Positions 27,830 to 40,130 of a stretch of 64,000 nucleotides of DNA are shown here, one piece after another; within the stretch, counting starts at the first letter, position 1; the number at the start of each line of letters is the position of its first letter. The position numbers and the translations under genes are program-made. Below the pieces are notes generated by a model. That model was not told the origin of the DNA. It saw only the letters and a list, made by a program, of their open reading frames with translations, and made no database searches. The stretch covers positions 1 through 64,000 of the forward strand of contig NZ_FNCN01000023.1 in the NCBI RefSeq assembly GCF_900100605.1, given 5' to 3'. This DNA comes from Sinosporangium album (GTDB lineage Bacteria; Actinomycetota; Actinomycetes; Streptosporangiales; Streptosporangiaceae).

Positions 27830-28414
27830 CTAGCGTCCGATGATGAGGGACATGGCTTCGGCGCGGGTCTTGTCGCTGTCGCGGAAGCTGCCGCGCACCG
27901 CCGAGGTGGTGGTCTTCGCCCCCGGCTTGCGCACGCCCCTGATCGTCATGCACATGTGCTCGGCCTCGATCACGACGATGACGCCGCGGGGTTCGAGCAC
28001 CCGCATGAGGCCGTCGGCGATCTGGGACGTCATGCGCTCCTGGACCTGGGGCCGCCTGGCGTAGACGTCGACCAGCCTCGCGAGCTTGGACAGGCCCGTG
28101 ATCTGCCCCTTCTCGTTGGGGACGTAGCCCACATGGGCCACCCCGTGGAAGGGGAGCAGGTGGTGCTCGCAGGTGCTGAAGACCTCGATGTCCTTGACCA
28201 GGATCATCTCATCGTGATCCGCGTCGAAGACCGTGGTCAGGACATCTTCGGGGGTGAGGCCAAGGCCCGCGAACTGCTCCGCGTAAGCCCTGGCCACGCG
28301 CGCGGGGGTGGCCCGCAGGCCATCTCGGTCGGGGTCTTCGCCGATCGCCAGAAGTATCTCGCGAACGGCCTTTTCAATCCGATCTGAGTCGACCAGGTGG
28401 TGCTGATTTGCCAC
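27830..28414 (-). CDS. folE: GTP cyclohydrolase I
   Basis: Converts GTP to dihydroneopterin triphosphate, the entry step of folate synthesis. 194 residues with [19 protein letters not shown] (zinc Cys and His), [20 protein letters not shown] and [21 protein letters not shown] start taken two bases after the ftsH stop; a TTG overlapping that stop is also possible. Gene order ftsH-folE-folP-folB-folK is typical of actinobacteria. Confidence 0.96.
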   Translation of the reverse strand: MANQHHLVDSDRIEKAVREILLAIGEDPDRDGLRATPARVARAYAEQFAGLGLTPEDVLTTVFDADHDEMILVKDIEVFSTCEHHLLPFHGVAHVGYVPNEKGQITGLSKLARLVDVYARRPQVQERMTSQIADGLMRVLEPRGVIVVIEAEHMCMTIRGVRKPGAKTTTSAVRGSFRDSDKTRAEAMSLIIGR

Positions 28415-28416
28415 GT

Positions 28417-30390
<1,974 letters not shown>

Positions 30391-30843
30391 CCGATGCGGA
30401 ACCCCTTGCGGGCCCGTCCCTTCCTGACCATGGCCTGGTCCCCCAGGGGTTGCCTCCTGAGGGTTGCGGCATCCTAACCGCTCCAACTGACGACGCAAGG
30501 ACGAGGCGAGCACGCCCTTGGTGTCCGAAGGTACACCGCTGCGCCGCGCAAGGTCACTGTCCCAGCGCTAACGCACCTGCCCTACCAACGTACGTCAAGT
30601 GCGCCTATGTTCCCCTCGCCTTGAGACCAATATCGCGTTCCCGAGGGCTGGGCTTCGCCCAGGGCGTATTTCCAGGGGTTGCGGACCACACGCGGGACAC
30701 CGTTCGCATGCGCGCCACGTGCATGCGCGTCACGCATGCGCGTCACGCATGCACGTGGCGTGCGCCTGCGTGCGCCTGCGTGCGCCGGGCAGCGGACCGG
30801 CGGTCCGGCCGTGGCCCGGCGGGAGCCCTCGGCGGGCGGCCTC
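30391..30843. other. hpt-ftsH intergenic region
   Basis: Roughly 450 bases, no gene. Contains the ftsH promoter region and a large inverted repeat of alternating GCATGCGC/CACGTG sequence (separate entry). Confidence 0.5.
30713..30760. repeat. Perfect 15-bp inverted repeat with palindromic loop
   Basis: Arms CGCCACGTGCATGCG and CGCATGCACGTGGCG enclose 18 bases that contain further CGCATGCG palindromes; flanking GTGCGCCTGC units repeat twice more on the right. About 85 bases behind hpt, where it could act as terminator or as a DNA-binding site (alternating purine-pyrimidine). Confidence 0.7.
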
Positions 30844-31407
30844 TCAGGACTTGGCGCCGCCGTAGACGTGCGGAGCGAGGGTGCCGATGAAGGGAAGGTT
30901 GCGGTAGCGCTCGGCGTAGTCGAGCCCGTAGCCGATCACGAACTCGTTGGGGATGTCGAACCCGACGTACTTCACGTCGAGGTCCACCTTGAGCGCGTCG
31001 GGCTTGCGGAGAAGCGCGCAGATGCCCACCGAGGCCGGGTTGCGCGACTCCAGGTTGTGGACCAGCCAGGAGAGCGTCAGGCCCGAGTCGATGATGTCCT
31101 CGACGACCAGGACGTGACGTCCTGCGATGTCGGTGTCGAGGTCCTTCATGACGCGCACCACACCGGACGACTTGGTGCCGGCGCCGTACGACGACACCGC
31201 CATCCAGTCCATCTCCAGCGGGGTGCGCAGCGCCCTGGCGAGGTCGGCCATGACCATGACGGCGCCCTTGAGCACCCCGACGATCAAGAGCTTCTCGCCC
31301 GCGTAGTCCGCATCGATCCGTGCGGCCAGTTCAGAGATCTTGGCCTGGAGCTCATCCTCGGAAATGAGGACTTTCTCCAGATCCATGCCGATGTCGGCTG
31401 CGTCCAC
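30844..31407 (-). CDS. hpt: Hypoxanthine phosphoribosyltransferase
   Basis: Salvages hypoxanthine/guanine to IMP/GMP. 187 residues with LLIVGVLKGAVMVMADLAR and the PRPP motif HVLVVEDIIDSGLTL, and YVGFDIPNEFVIGYGLDYAE near the C-terminus, all diagnostic. The GTG (VDAADIGMDLEKVL) has AAGGAAAT upstream. Follows tilS by 68 bases in the classic tilS-hpt-ftsH order. Confidence 0.96.
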   Translation of the reverse strand: MDAADIGMDLEKVLISEDELQAKISELAARIDADYAGEKLLIVGVLKGAVMVMADLARALRTPLEMDWMAVSSYGAGTKSSGVVRVMKDLDTDIAGRHVLVVEDIIDSGLTLSWLVHNLESRNPASVGICALLRKPDALKVDLDVKYVGFDIPNEFVIGYGLDYAERYRNLPFIGTLAPHVYGGAKS

Positions 31408-31475
31408 CTGGGATTTCCTTCGTGTGTCGGTGCTCTTCCACCCCGCGAGAAGCCGGGCTCGCCACGCGCCACACC

Positions 31476-32525
31476 TTAGCCTTGTGCCCGACTCTCTTTT
31501 GCGGGAGACCCCCAGCACATCCTCTCAAACGCGAGAACTCCGGCATTTCGGACGACTCCCACGCCTCCGGGCATGTGAACAGCACGCTGACCACGCCATT
31601 CGGTGACCAACCGGTCGGCCTCCGCGATGTGCACGGCCGCCAGGGCCCCGGACGGCGACCCCGCCGCCAGCGCCGCCCGCCGTATCACCCGCCGCCGCAC
31701 GGCGGCCGGGCACGACGCGAGCACCGACACCGACAGACAGACCGCCGGACGCGCCGGCGGGGAGGCCTCCTCCGCCGGGGGACGGCCGGTGAGCGCCTCC
31801 CGGTAGACGCGGTCCGCCCAGGCGTCGAGCGCGTCGGCGTCGTCCCGGCACAGGGCGGCGGTGCGCGCCAGGGCCTCGGGGATGCCGGGTCCCAGTTCCT
31901 CGCAGAGGACGGGAAGCACGTGCTCACGCACCCGGACCCTCGTATACCGCGTTTCGCGGTTGTGGGGGTCCTCCCAGGGCGCGAGCCCGAGCGCGGCGCA
32001 GGCGACCGTCGTCACGGACCGGCCGAGCCCCAGCAGAGGCCGCCGGTAAATCCCAACAATTCCCGCCATTCCCGCCAGCGAGCGTGGCCCACTCCCCCTC
32101 ACAAGCCCCAGAAGCACCGTCTCAGCTTGATCGTCTCGGGTGTGCCCCAGGAGTACGGCCTCGGCCCCCAGCCGCTCCGCGGCCCCCGCCAGGGCCGCGT
32201 AGCGCGCCTCCCTGGCCGCCGCCTCCGGCCCGCCCTCGGTGCCGACCGTCACCGCGAGCACCTCGGCCGGGTCGAGGCCGAGGCTCGGCGCCAGCCGTAC
32301 GACACGGTCGGCCTGACGGGCCGAACCCTCCTGCAGGCCGTGATCGACGGTCACCAGCCCGGCGCGCAGCCCCATGCGTGGCGCGGCGAAGCCGAGGCCC
32401 GCCGCCAGCGCCAGCGAGTCGGCGCCGCCGCTGCACGCCACGAGCACCAGCCCGCCCCGGGTGAGGTCGGCCAGAGACTCGCGAACGGCCCGGCGCACGT
32501 CGGCCACCGCCGGATGAGGACCCAT
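31476..32525 (-). CDS. tilS: tRNA(Ile)-lysidine synthetase
   Basis: Modifies C34 of the CAU-anticodon isoleucine tRNA to lysidine, essential for AUA decoding. 349 residues, N-type ATP pyrophosphatase P-loop [42 protein letters not shown] and RPLLGLGRS. The C-terminal domain is short, as in other actinobacteria. Lies in a run with hpt and ftsH. Confidence 0.95.
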   Translation of the reverse strand: MGPHPAVADVRRAVRESLADLTRGGLVLVACSGGADSLALAAGLGFAAPRMGLRAGLVTVDHGLQEGSARQADRVVRLAPSLGLDPAEVLAVTVGTEGGPEAAAREARYAALAGAAERLGAEAVLLGHTRDDQAETVLLGLVRGSGPRSLAGMAGIVGIYRRPLLGLGRSVTTVACAALGLAPWEDPHNRETRYTRVRVREHVLPVLCEELGPGIPEALARTAALCRDDADALDAWADRVYREALTGRPPAEEASPPARPAVCLSVSVLASCPAAVRRRVIRRAALAAGSPSGALAAVHIAEADRLVTEWRGQRAVHMPGGVGVVRNAGVLAFERMCWGSPAKESRAQG

Positions 32526-32616
32526 GCCCTCATTCTCGGCCCTACCCGACCCTCGCCGGGCCCGCGCGGGCGTCGGGCGGACGTCGGGCGGACGTCGGGC
32601 GCATGTCTCGCGGGCG

Positions 32617-33705
32617 TCAGTTCGCGGCGGCGCTGGGGATCTCGCGGGGGTTGACGACGCGGGCGATCCAAGCCGCCGGATCGGCGAACTCGGCCTGCGT
32701 CGGCAGTGTCTCCGGCGAGGTCCAGACCCGGTTGAAGCCCTCCATGCCCACGGCGTCCACGACAGCGTGGACGAAGGCCGAACCCTCCGCGTACTGCTTC
32801 ATCTTCAGATCGATGCCGAGCAGCCGGCGGAGCGTGCGGTCGAAGCGGGACCCACCTTCGCGGCGGTGCTGGAACTTGCCGCGGATCTCCGCCACCGACG
32901 GCACGACGGACGGGCCCACGGCGTCCATGACGAAGTCGCCATGGCCCTCGACGAGCGTCATGACGGCGGTCAGCCGGTCGAGGACGGCCTTCTGCTCATC
33001 GCTCTGGATGGCGTCGAGCAGGGTGGACTCCCCGCCGCGCACCGCGTCGGCGACGGCGTCGACCGCCTGCTTGAGCCGGTCCAGCAGGGTCTGCAGGTCG
33101 AGGTCGGCGGCGAGCAGGAACTCCGTCATCTGGCTTCTGACGTATTCCCGCAGCCAGGGCACCCCGGTGAACTGCACCCGGTGGGTCTCCTCGTGGAGGC
33201 ACACCCAGAGCCGGAAGTCGCGGGCGTGGACGCCGAGCTCGCGTTCGGCGTGGACGATGTTGGGCGCGACCAGGGTGAGCCGGCCCGTGGGGGCCTGGCC
33301 ACTCGGGTCGGGCGGGAGGAAGAGCTCGTACTGGCCGAGGACCCGGGTGGCGAGGAAGGCGAGCACCGCCCCCACCTCGACGCCGGTGACCCGGGAGCCG
33401 ACCGCCGTGAGGAGGGCGGGCGGCGGGTTGCGCCGGTTCGCCATACGTTCGGTCAGGGGTTCGAGCACGACGCGGAACCCTTCGGCGTTGGCCCTGATCC
33501 AGCCGGGCCGGTCGACGACGGTCGCGGGCTGCGGCGGGGCTTCGGCCTCGATCCTCGTGAACTCCCGCACATAGCCCTCTGCCTCGCGCGACAGCCGCCG
33601 CAGCTCGACGACGGCCTGCCTGGCCTCCTCCCGGCTCACCTGTGGACCGGGGCGCACCAGGCGTGTCCCGGTCGCGACGGCCAGATCCCAGTCGATCACC
33701 TGCAT
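32617..33705 (-). CDS. Zinc-dependent metalloprotease-fold protein (DUF2342 family)
   Basis: 362 residues. A gluzincin-type motif HEETH occurs in [20 protein letters not shown], with long helical flanks ([27 protein letters not shown]). Actinobacterial family, sometimes labelled coenzyme F420 biosynthesis-associated, although no role is proven. It is sandwiched between dacB and tilS as in many actinobacteria. I chose the ATG ([13 protein letters not shown]); a GTG three codons earlier overlaps its own ribosome site. Confidence 0.88.
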   Translation of the reverse strand: MQVIDWDLAVATGTRLVRPGPQVSREEARQAVVELRRLSREAEGYVREFTRIEAEAPPQPATVVDRPGWIRANAEGFRVVLEPLTERMANRRNPPPALLTAVGSRVTGVEVGAVLAFLATRVLGQYELFLPPDPSGQAPTGRLTLVAPNIVHAERELGVHARDFRLWVCLHEETHRVQFTGVPWLREYVRSQMTEFLLAADLDLQTLLDRLKQAVDAVADAVRGGESTLLDAIQSDEQKAVLDRLTAVMTLVEGHGDFVMDAVGPSVVPSVAEIRGKFQHRREGGSRFDRTLRRLLGIDLKMKQYAEGSAFVHAVVDAVGMEGFNRVWTSPETLPTQAEFADPAAWIARVVNPREIPSAAAN

Positions 33706-33849
33706 AGTTCCCACCGTATGTGGTCAGGCCGTCCCCTGCGAAGAACGGCGGCGTCGAACCCCGCGGGACCGCCGGCGCCCGTCACCGTCTCTCACCGGGA
33801 ACGAGGTTTCTAAGACATTGTCGGGAAGTGCGAGGACATGGGGAGCGGA

Positions 33850-35298
33850 TCAGGTGCCATCGGCCAGGATCGCGGCCAGGCGGTCGAGAGCCACCTCGGC
33901 CTTGCCCCAGCTCGCCGACACTTTGTCGGCCATGAAGGCGAAGGCCAGCAGGCGTCCTTCCTTGGTCGTCGCCACTCCGGCCAACGTGTTCACGCCGTTC
34001 AGCGTGCCCGTTTTAGCGCGAACCATGCCGAGTCCGGCATGGCCGCCCCGCTCGGTGAACCGCCGCTGCAGCGTGCCGGTGAAACCGGCGACGGGCATGC
34101 CGCTCACGGCCGAGTGGAGGCGCGGGTTGCTCGGGGCGGCGGCCAGGGACACCAGCCTGGCGAGCGCGACGGGCGAGATGCGGTTGCGGATCGACAGGCC
34201 GCTGCCGTCGAAGACCTCGACGCCCTGGTCGAGGCCGAGCTTGCGCAGCACGCTTTCCACGGCGGGAGCCACCGAGGCGAACGACGCCCCCTTGCCCTCC
34301 TTGATCGCCACGTGCCGCGCGAGCGCCTCGGCGAGATCGTTGTCGCTCAGCGTCAGCATCCGCTCCACCAGCGCGTAGACCGGCGCCGACTCCACGCGGG
34401 CCAGCTCGTCCACCTCCGAGGTCGCCTTGACCGGCTGGATCTTCCCGGCCACGGTGACGCCCTGCCGGCGGAGTAGGCCGGCGAACGCGGTCGCCGCCGT
34501 CCGCGCCGGATCGCCCACCCTCGCGCCCGAGTCGGGCGAGACCCTGCCCTCGTCCATCGCCAAGGCGTGGACGGGGGCCACGCTGCCCTCCGGCACGTAG
34601 CCGGGTTTCCAGCCGGGCCCGGTGCGCGGGCCGGTGAAAAGGCTGTCGTCGTAGGAGAGCCGGACGTTGCGCAGGCCCATCCCCTTGAGTGCGGTGGCTG
34701 TGCGGGAGGCGAGCTGGCCGAGGGACGCCTGCTTCGGGTACGGCGTGCCCTTGCCGGGCTTAGGCCCGGCGAGTGTCGGGTCGCCGCCGCCGACGAGCAC
34801 GATCGACGCGGCGGTCGGCCCCTTCACGACACGGGTGGTGAGCCGGGTGTCGGGGCCCAGGGAAGCGAGCGCGGCGACGCCCGTGACCACCTTTGTGGTC
34901 GAAGCCGGGGTGATGCCGACATCTGGGCTTTTGCCGTACAAAGCCACACCAGTGCGGGCATCGATCAGGGAGGCTCCAACCCGGGACCCCAACGCGGGGT
35001 CACCCAGCGCCTCAGCAAGACGTCCGGTCAAAGTACCCTTGGTGGGGAGAGGTCCGTTCCCACCCGCCACAAGCACTGGCCCGGCGGTCCTGACGGGGAC
35101 GGACGGCGGCTTGCCCGACACGATCGGACGTGGCGACTCTCCTGTCAGCGCGTTCAGGCTGACGTCGTTGGCCACCACATATGTGCCGGTGGCGGCCACG
35201 AACACCTGAAGCAAGACGAGAGTGACGATCGCCACCCAACGCTCGCGCCGTGACACGTCGCCGACCCTCTCCACTAGTTGGTATCGCCTACGAGACAT
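33850..35298 (-). CDS. dacB: D-alanyl-D-alanine carboxypeptidase/endopeptidase (PBP4 type)
   Basis: Trims peptidoglycan stem peptides and cross-links outside the membrane. 482 residues: N-terminal membrane anchor ([22 protein letters not shown]), then the class C PBP domain with SxxK in [10 protein letters not shown], SxN in [12 protein letters not shown] and KTG in RAKTGTLNG. The start [11 protein letters not shown] gives a compact basic tail before the anchor. Divergent from ppa with only 46 bases between the start codons, so the two promoters must overlap the coding ends. Confidence 0.94.
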   Translation of the reverse strand: MSRRRYQLVERVGDVSRRERWVAIVTLVLLQVFVAATGTYVVANDVSLNALTGESPRPIVSGKPPSVPVRTAGPVLVAGGNGPLPTKGTLTGRLAEALGDPALGSRVGASLIDARTGVALYGKSPDVGITPASTTKVVTGVAALASLGPDTRLTTRVVKGPTAASIVLVGGGDPTLAGPKPGKGTPYPKQASLGQLASRTATALKGMGLRNVRLSYDDSLFTGPRTGPGWKPGYVPEGSVAPVHALAMDEGRVSPDSGARVGDPARTAATAFAGLLRRQGVTVAGKIQPVKATSEVDELARVESAPVYALVERMLTLSDNDLAEALARHVAIKEGKGASFASVAPAVESVLRKLGLDQGVEVFDGSGLSIRNRISPVALARLVSLAAAPSNPRLHSAVSGMPVAGFTGTLQRRFTERGGHAGLGMVRAKTGTLNGVNTLAGVATTKEGRLLAFAFMADKVSASWGKAEVALDRLAAILADGT

Positions 35299-35344
35299 TA
35301 ACGCCCGGCCGGGAGTGCCCGGGGGCGCGAGCGGAGGAACCCCG

Positions 35345-35833
35345 GTGCAGTTCGACGTTGTCGTTGAAATTCCCAAGGGACAACGGAACAAGTACGAGGT
35401 GGATCATAAGTCCGGCCGCATCCGGCTCGACCGAATGCTGTTCACCTCCACCCAATATCCTGCAGATTACGGCTTCATCGAGGAAACCCTCGGTGAGGAC
35501 GGTGACCCGCTCGATGCCCTGGTGCTTCTCCAGGAGCCGACCTTCCCCGGCTGCCTGATCAAGTGCAGGGCGGTCGGCATGTTCCGCATGACCGATGAGA
35601 AGGGCGGGGACGACAAGGTCCTCTGTGTTCCCGCCACCGACCCCAGGATGGAGCACATCCGCGACATCCACCACGTCCCCGAGTTCGATCGGCTGGAGAT
35701 CCAGCACTTTTTCGAGGTCTACAAGGACCTTGAGCCCGGCAAATCCGTCGAGGGCGCCAACTGGGTCGGGCGTGTCGAGGCGGAGGCCGAGATCGAGCGT
35801 TCGCTGAAGAGGCACCTCGAACTCGGGCACTGA
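35345..35833 (+). CDS. ppa: Inorganic pyrophosphatase
   Basis: Family I soluble enzyme hydrolysing PPi. 162 residues with [43 protein letters not shown] (the Asp triad) and [10 protein letters not shown], and [21 protein letters not shown] at the C-terminus. GTG start with GGAGGAA 6-8 bases upstream. Confidence 0.97.
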   Translation: MQFDVVVEIPKGQRNKYEVDHKSGRIRLDRMLFTSTQYPADYGFIEETLGEDGDPLDALVLLQEPTFPGCLIKCRAVGMFRMTDEKGGDDKVLCVPATDPRMEHIRDIHHVPEFDRLEIQHFFEVYKDLEPGKSVEGANWVGRVEAEAEIERSLKRHLELGH

Positions 35834-35991
35834 AATCTCTTCCGCGCGCCTTTCCCCAGGTCGGGCGGTATCCCTGAGCGTGGTGGGCTCCGGCCTCACG
35901 GTCGCCTCATGATCGCCTCATCGTCAGGGTCGCCTTTCCCCCCGCCGGGACGTGCCGCGGCGGGACGTATGTGCCAGGCGAGCGTCAAGCG

Positions 35992-37260
35992 CTACGGTGC
36001 GGCCCGGCCGACGGGCCGGGTCGCACCGACGAGGTCCCGCCGCCACATCGGGGCGATCTTGACCACGTCGCCGGTCTGGGGGGCGTGCACCATCAATCCC
36101 CGCCCTATGTAAATGCCAACGTGGTGAATGTCGCCGGGGTTGCTGGTGATTCTGCCAAAGAACAGTAGGTCCCCCCGGCGCAGGGACCCCACCGGGATGC
36201 GCGGACCCGACGTCCACTGCGTGCCCGTCCAGTGATCCAGCCGCACGCCGACCTTCTCCCAGGCCCGCATCGTCAACCCGGAGCAGTCGTAGCTGCCCGG
36301 CCCGTCGGCCGCCCAGACGTACGGCTTGCCGAGCTGCGTCAGCGCCCAGTCCGCGGCGATGTCACCCATGCGTCCCGCGCTGCGCGCCCCCGCCACCAGC
36401 GTCGACGCGCGGGCCGACGACGAACGCACGGCCGCGGAACGCACGGCCGACGAGCGCAGCCGCGCGAACTTCGCCCGCTCAAGTGCCGCCGCGCGCTGCC
36501 GCGCCAGCCGGTCGGCCTTCGACCTGGCGGCGTCGAGCCGGTCCTCCAGGGCCTTCTTCTCCTTTTCGATGCGCTCGGTCTCCACGACCTGGCGCTCCAC
36601 CGCCTTCTGCGCCGTCACCTTGGCCTTCTCGGCGCGCTCTGTCGCCTCCCGGCGTTTTTCCACTGACTCGGTGGCCTGTCGGCGGAGAATGCCCATAATC
36701 TCGTGGGCGTCGCTGAGCCGCTTGACGGTTTGGCTGCGTTCCCCGCCCATGTGCTCAAGGACGCTGGCGCGGTGGAGCATGCCGGCGACCCCGCCACCGC
36801 CGGCCAGCAGAGCGATCAACGGCTCGTTGACGTCGATCCCGCCGTAGGACTCCGACGCGACGAGGGCGACCGCGCGCCGGGCCTCCTCCAGCTCCTGGCC
36901 CGCCCCCACCAGCCGGTCCGCCGCGGCGCGCTCGGCACGCTCGGCGTCGCGGAGCCGGACGATCTCGCCGTTGTACGCCTCCACGAGCCGCCCGGCTTCG
37001 GCCGCCAGGTCCTCCTTCTCGGCCAGGGCGGCGGCCAGGCGGGAGGACGCATCCCCCAGTTCCTTGCTGCTTTCGCGTACGGCGGCGCGGGCGTCGGCCA
37101 CGTCGCTCGGGGTGGGGTTCGCCCTCAGCGCGGCGGCCGGCGCGGTCGACGCGTCGGCGGCCGACGCCATCGTCACCAGACAGGCGGCCAGGCTCCCGGA
37201 CACCAACCTGCCGGACAGAACCCGTCGCCGTTGTGCGGTGCCCCTCTCGGCGAAGCGCAT
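35992..37260 (-). CDS. Secreted NlpC/P60 endopeptidase with long coiled coil (second copy)
   Basis: 422 residues: signal peptide (SGRLVSGSLAACLVTMASAADAS), two long charged coiled-coil segments (about 50-130 and 165-260, with repeated REATERAEKAKV-type heptads), an Arg/Ser-rich linker, and a C-terminal NlpC/P60 domain with catalytic Cys in YDCSGLTMRAW and His in IHHVGIYIG. Likely autoinhibited by the coiled coil, as for RipA-like enzymes. ATG behind GAAGGGGG. Similar in design to the first NlpC gene of this window but with a normal N-terminus. Confidence 0.92.
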   Translation of the reverse strand: MRFAERGTAQRRRVLSGRLVSGSLAACLVTMASAADASTAPAAALRANPTPSDVADARAAVRESSKELGDASSRLAAALAEKEDLAAEAGRLVEAYNGEIVRLRDAERAERAAADRLVGAGQELEEARRAVALVASESYGGIDVNEPLIALLAGGGGVAGMLHRASVLEHMGGERSQTVKRLSDAHEIMGILRRQATESVEKRREATERAEKAKVTAQKAVERQVVETERIEKEKKALEDRLDAARSKADRLARQRAAALERAKFARLRSSAVRSAAVRSSSARASTLVAGARSAGRMGDIAADWALTQLGKPYVWAADGPGSYDCSGLTMRAWEKVGVRLDHWTGTQWTSGPRIPVGSLRRGDLLFFGRITSNPGDIHHVGIYIGRGLMVHAPQTGDVVKIAPMWRRDLVGATRPVGRAAP

Positions 37261-37282
37261 ACGTCCCCCTTCACCACCCGTG

Positions 37283-37297
37283 TGTCGCTATGCGACA
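37283..37297. promoter_or_regulatory. Operator-like palindrome upstream of NlpC copy 2
   Basis: TGTCGC-TAT-GCGACA is a perfect 6-bp inverted repeat about 23 bases ahead of the start codon; the upstream 100 bases are AT-rich for this genome and probably hold the promoter. Binding protein unknown. Confidence 0.4.
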
Positions 37298-37437
37298 AAC
37301 GATGACCCAATGCACACGGTTCCCCTGGATAACATTCCGTACACATGTTTCTTACTTAACGTAGTCATCACAGGTAGTTGGCATAACCGCGAAGGTTGGG
37401 GGGAACTCACGCCCTTTGAATGGATCGGGCGGCGAGG

Positions 37438-39012
37438 CTAGGCCGCGGTCTGCTCGGGCGTACCCGTGGGGGGCTCGCCACCACTGGCGGACGGCTGTGC
37501 CGTACCCGGCTCGTCCGTGGGCTTGTCGGTGGGCTTGTCCGTCGGCTTCTCGGTCGGCTCCTCGGCGGGGGGCTGCGTGGGCTTCTCGGAAGGCGTGGGC
37601 TTCTCGCTCGGGGTGGGCCCGGTCGTCGGCGCCGACGTGGCGCCGCCAGGGCCCCCCGGATGCCTGGTCGGGGCGGATGTGGGGTGCGGCCGCGGGGTGT
37701 GCGGGCCTCCCTGGTGCTCGCGGCCCGGAGGCCCCTCGACCGGCGGCATCACGATGTCCGGCCCGAGGCCTCCGGGGTCGGTGATGGGCGGCACGGCATT
37801 CGGAACCCCCGTCGGGACGGGAAGCGGGCCCGGCGGGACCGGCCTCGCGCTGCCGACGGGGGCGGCCGGAGCGGCGGGGTCGGGCTGCGGGACGCCGGCG
37901 GGCCAGACGGCCCCCCCGCTCGGCCGCGGCGAGGCGCCCTCCCCGATGGGGTCGAGCACCAGCGATCCGTCACCCGCAGACGAATTCCACGGCACCCGGA
38001 TGCCCGGCGGCTCACCGGGCGCGGGGAAGGCGCCCGAGGCGATGCCCATGATGGCGCGGTCGGCGTCGAGGCCGAAGTGGTTGACGGTGAACGCCATGGT
38101 GGCTAGCGCGGCCACCGCCGCAGCAGCTCCGGCAAGCGCCTGAGACCGGCGACGGCTCCGAAAAACGGTCGGGACGGGAAAGCCGGCGGCGTCCAGCGCG
38201 CCCACACGTCGCGCGACATAACGCCGATAAGGCACCAGCTCCGGGTCCACAAAGCAGCTCATCACCCGCACGCGCAGCGACTCGGGCAGCACGACGGTGG
38301 GAAGCAGGTCGAACACCTTGGCCGGGGCGACCTGCCGCCCTCGGTGCCGGGCGCAGACGTCGCACCGGCCGAGGTGGCGGATCACCCGGTCGCGCATCTC
38401 TGGGCTCAACTCGCCGCTGAACCCGGTCAGGATGCGCGCCCGGCGAGGGCAGTCGAACGGCCCCCTGCGCGCGAGGATCTCCGCCGTCACCGCCTCACGC
38501 AGCCGGTCGCGGGCGCTCTCCAGCAGTGCCTCGGTCATGCGGTACGGCAGGCGCACGATCGCCGCGACCTCCGCCGGCGACATGCCGTGCCTGGAGGCGA
38601 GTTCGAGGACCTCGCGGTCCTCGGGCGTGAGACTGCGGACGGCGTCCCAGGCGATGATCCGCAGATCGGATTCGCCGGAGTCCTCACCAGAACCGGAACC
38701 GGACCCGGACCCGGAGACCACGACCGCGGAGACGCTCTCGGTTTCGTCTCCTCCCGCGGCCACCTGCCGCCGCATGCACTCGGCGCGGGCGAGCGCGTAG
38801 ATCCAGGGCCGGAAGCGGTCCGCGCCCGCGAGGGAGTGGATGCGGGCCTCGGCCGCGATCAGCGTGTCGCGCAGCGCGACCTGGGCGCTGTCCGCGCTGC
38901 CCAGGAGCGACCAGCAGTATCGATAGATGCTCTCAGCGCAGGAGTCGTAGAGTGCGGCGAGGGCACCCGGGTCGCGGGCGCGTAGAGCCTCGACCAGGAC
39001 GCTGTCATTCAT
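37438..39012 (-). CDS. ECF-like sigma factor with fused zinc-finger, membrane helix and Pro-rich tail
   Basis: 524 residues. Sigma region 2 (~8-85: ALYDSCAESIYRYCWSLLG, FRPWIYALARAECMRR), a Gly/Ser linker (99-115), sigma region 4 (~118-178: SLTPEDREVLELASRHGMSPAEVAAIV). Then a segment with HLGRCDVCARH (213-223), recalling the HxxxCxxC of anti-sigma zinc fingers, a transmembrane helix (~290-311, ALAGAAAAVAALATMAFTV) and ~200 residues of Pro/Thr/Lys-rich low complexity (KPTDKPT repeats) predicted outside. So sigma and anti-sigma-like parts are in one chain, to be released perhaps by proteolysis. Such fusions are known among actinobacterial ECF groups (ECF52/53-like, by recollection). Confidence 0.82.
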   Translation of the reverse strand: MNDSVLVEALRARDPGALAALYDSCAESIYRYCWSLLGSADSAQVALRDTLIAAEARIHSLAGADRFRPWIYALARAECMRRQVAAGGDETESVSAVVVSGSGSGSGSGEDSGESDLRIIAWDAVRSLTPEDREVLELASRHGMSPAEVAAIVRLPYRMTEALLESARDRLREAVTAEILARRGPFDCPRRARILTGFSGELSPEMRDRVIRHLGRCDVCARHRGRQVAPAKVFDLLPTVVLPESLRVRVMSCFVDPELVPYRRYVARRVGALDAAGFPVPTVFRSRRRSQALAGAAAAVAALATMAFTVNHFGLDADRAIMGIASGAFPAPGEPPGIRVPWNSSAGDGSLVLDPIGEGASPRPSGGAVWPAGVPQPDPAAPAAPVGSARPVPPGPLPVPTGVPNAVPPITDPGGLGPDIVMPPVEGPPGREHQGGPHTPRPHPTSAPTRHPGGPGGATSAPTTGPTPSEKPTPSEKPTQPPAEEPTEKPTDKPTDKPTDEPGTAQPSASGGEPPTGTPEQTAA

Positions 39013-39150
39013 GTGACCGACAGTAAACGGTCGGTAACTCGTAGTTCCAGCGATTCTCTAAGTCTTACATGAGCTGTGATTGTGATGTCATGCTCGGCGC
39101 AAGTGCCATTGCCATCCAGAAATGCACTGTTTTTCGCCTTTTATGCGCAC

Positions 39151-39202
39151 TTATTGGAGCAACACTGTCGGTGCGGTCCCTTATCTGAGCAACACTGTCG
39201 GT
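39151..39202. repeat. 22-bp direct repeats, 30-bp period, upstream of the sigma gene
   Basis: TTATTGGAGCAACACTGTCGGT and, 30 bases later, the same sequence with two changes (TTATCTG start). The 30-base period is close to three helical turns. Located 140-190 bases ahead of the sigma-factor start codon, in a locally AT-rich gap. Confidence 0.75.
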
Positions 39203-39216
39203 AGGGGCTCGTTCGC

Positions 39217-40059
39217 CTAGGGCGCGACGGGAAGCGCCTGACGTCCGCGGTCCCGCGAGAAGGGAGCCGTGGTCGGTTTGACCGTGTGCACGGGCTTCAC
39301 CCCGCCGAGCGCCAGCTCCTCGTACGGCTTGCCCGTAGACCCCCACGTGCGCGCCACGATCTCGGTGTTACCCACCGCCGCCTTCGCGGGCAGGCCCTCC
39401 ACGCTCAGGATGAAACGCGGACGCCCTCCGGCACCCACGTTGTCCACGAACGTGGTGCCGCCGCCCAGCAACTTGCCCGCCGGGTCACGCACCAAAGCCG
39501 TCACCACCAGGCTGCTCGCCGCGAGATTGTACGGATTGGAGATGCGACCGGTCACAAGGAAAGTGCCGTTCTGCTGGCGTATGACCTTCGAGTCGGTCAC
39601 GGGAAAAGGCCGGAAAGACGAGGGCACCCGCTCCGCCTTGCGCCACTGCGCCGGACGGAACTCGATCGTCACCTTCTCCGGCTTCTGCGCGGCGACCACC
39701 TGACCGCTGAACGGCAGCGAACCCGACGGCGGCACGGCGTCGAGCGGCTGGTCCATCCTGACCACCTGCTTGCCCTTGGAGTCCTTGCCCACGACCGTGG
39801 CGACGATCTGCTCGCCGAAATGCCACTGGTTATCGTTGCCCAGCACTCCGGCCCAGTTGACGACGTAGGTGTCGCCGGACTTGACGATCGACGACGTCTG
39901 GTCGCGCAGCGCGAGGGGGCGAAGCTCCGGCGCTGGCTTCTCCTCACTCGAACACCCGACGACGGTAAGAGCCGACAGCGCCACCGCGCCAACGGCCACG
40001 ACACGGACGACACCGGCCGGCTGAGCGCCGGAGACCACAGGAAAGCGCAGGTTCACCAT
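39217..40059 (-). CDS. Lipoprotein of unknown function
   Basis: 280 residues with a lipoprotein signal: hydrophobic VVRVVAVGAVALSALTVVGC and lipobox VVGC (Cys at about 36). The mature domain is beta-rich (VVNWAGVLGNDNQWHFGEQI, VTGRISNPYNLAASSLVVTA, GGTTFVDNVGAGGRPRFILS), resembling immunoglobulin-like or FxLYD-type extracellular domains. No catalytic motif. Same strand as the sigma-factor gene, 200 bases upstream of it. Membrane-anchored on the outer face; role unknown. Confidence 0.82.
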   Translation of the reverse strand: MVNLRFPVVSGAQPAGVVRVVAVGAVALSALTVVGCSSEEKPAPELRPLALRDQTSSIVKSGDTYVVNWAGVLGNDNQWHFGEQIVATVVGKDSKGKQVVRMDQPLDAVPPSGSLPFSGQVVAAQKPEKVTIEFRPAQWRKAERVPSSFRPFPVTDSKVIRQQNGTFLVTGRISNPYNLAASSLVVTALVRDPAGKLLGGGTTFVDNVGAGGRPRFILSVEGLPAKAAVGNTEIVARTWGSTGKPYEELALGGVKPVHTVKPTTAPFSRDRGRQALPVAP

Positions 40060-40130
40060 GCCGTCTTAACCCGCCCGTGGCATCCGGGCATTGTGACACG
40101 CGGGCGAACGGCGCAGCCTTTACCTCGCGG

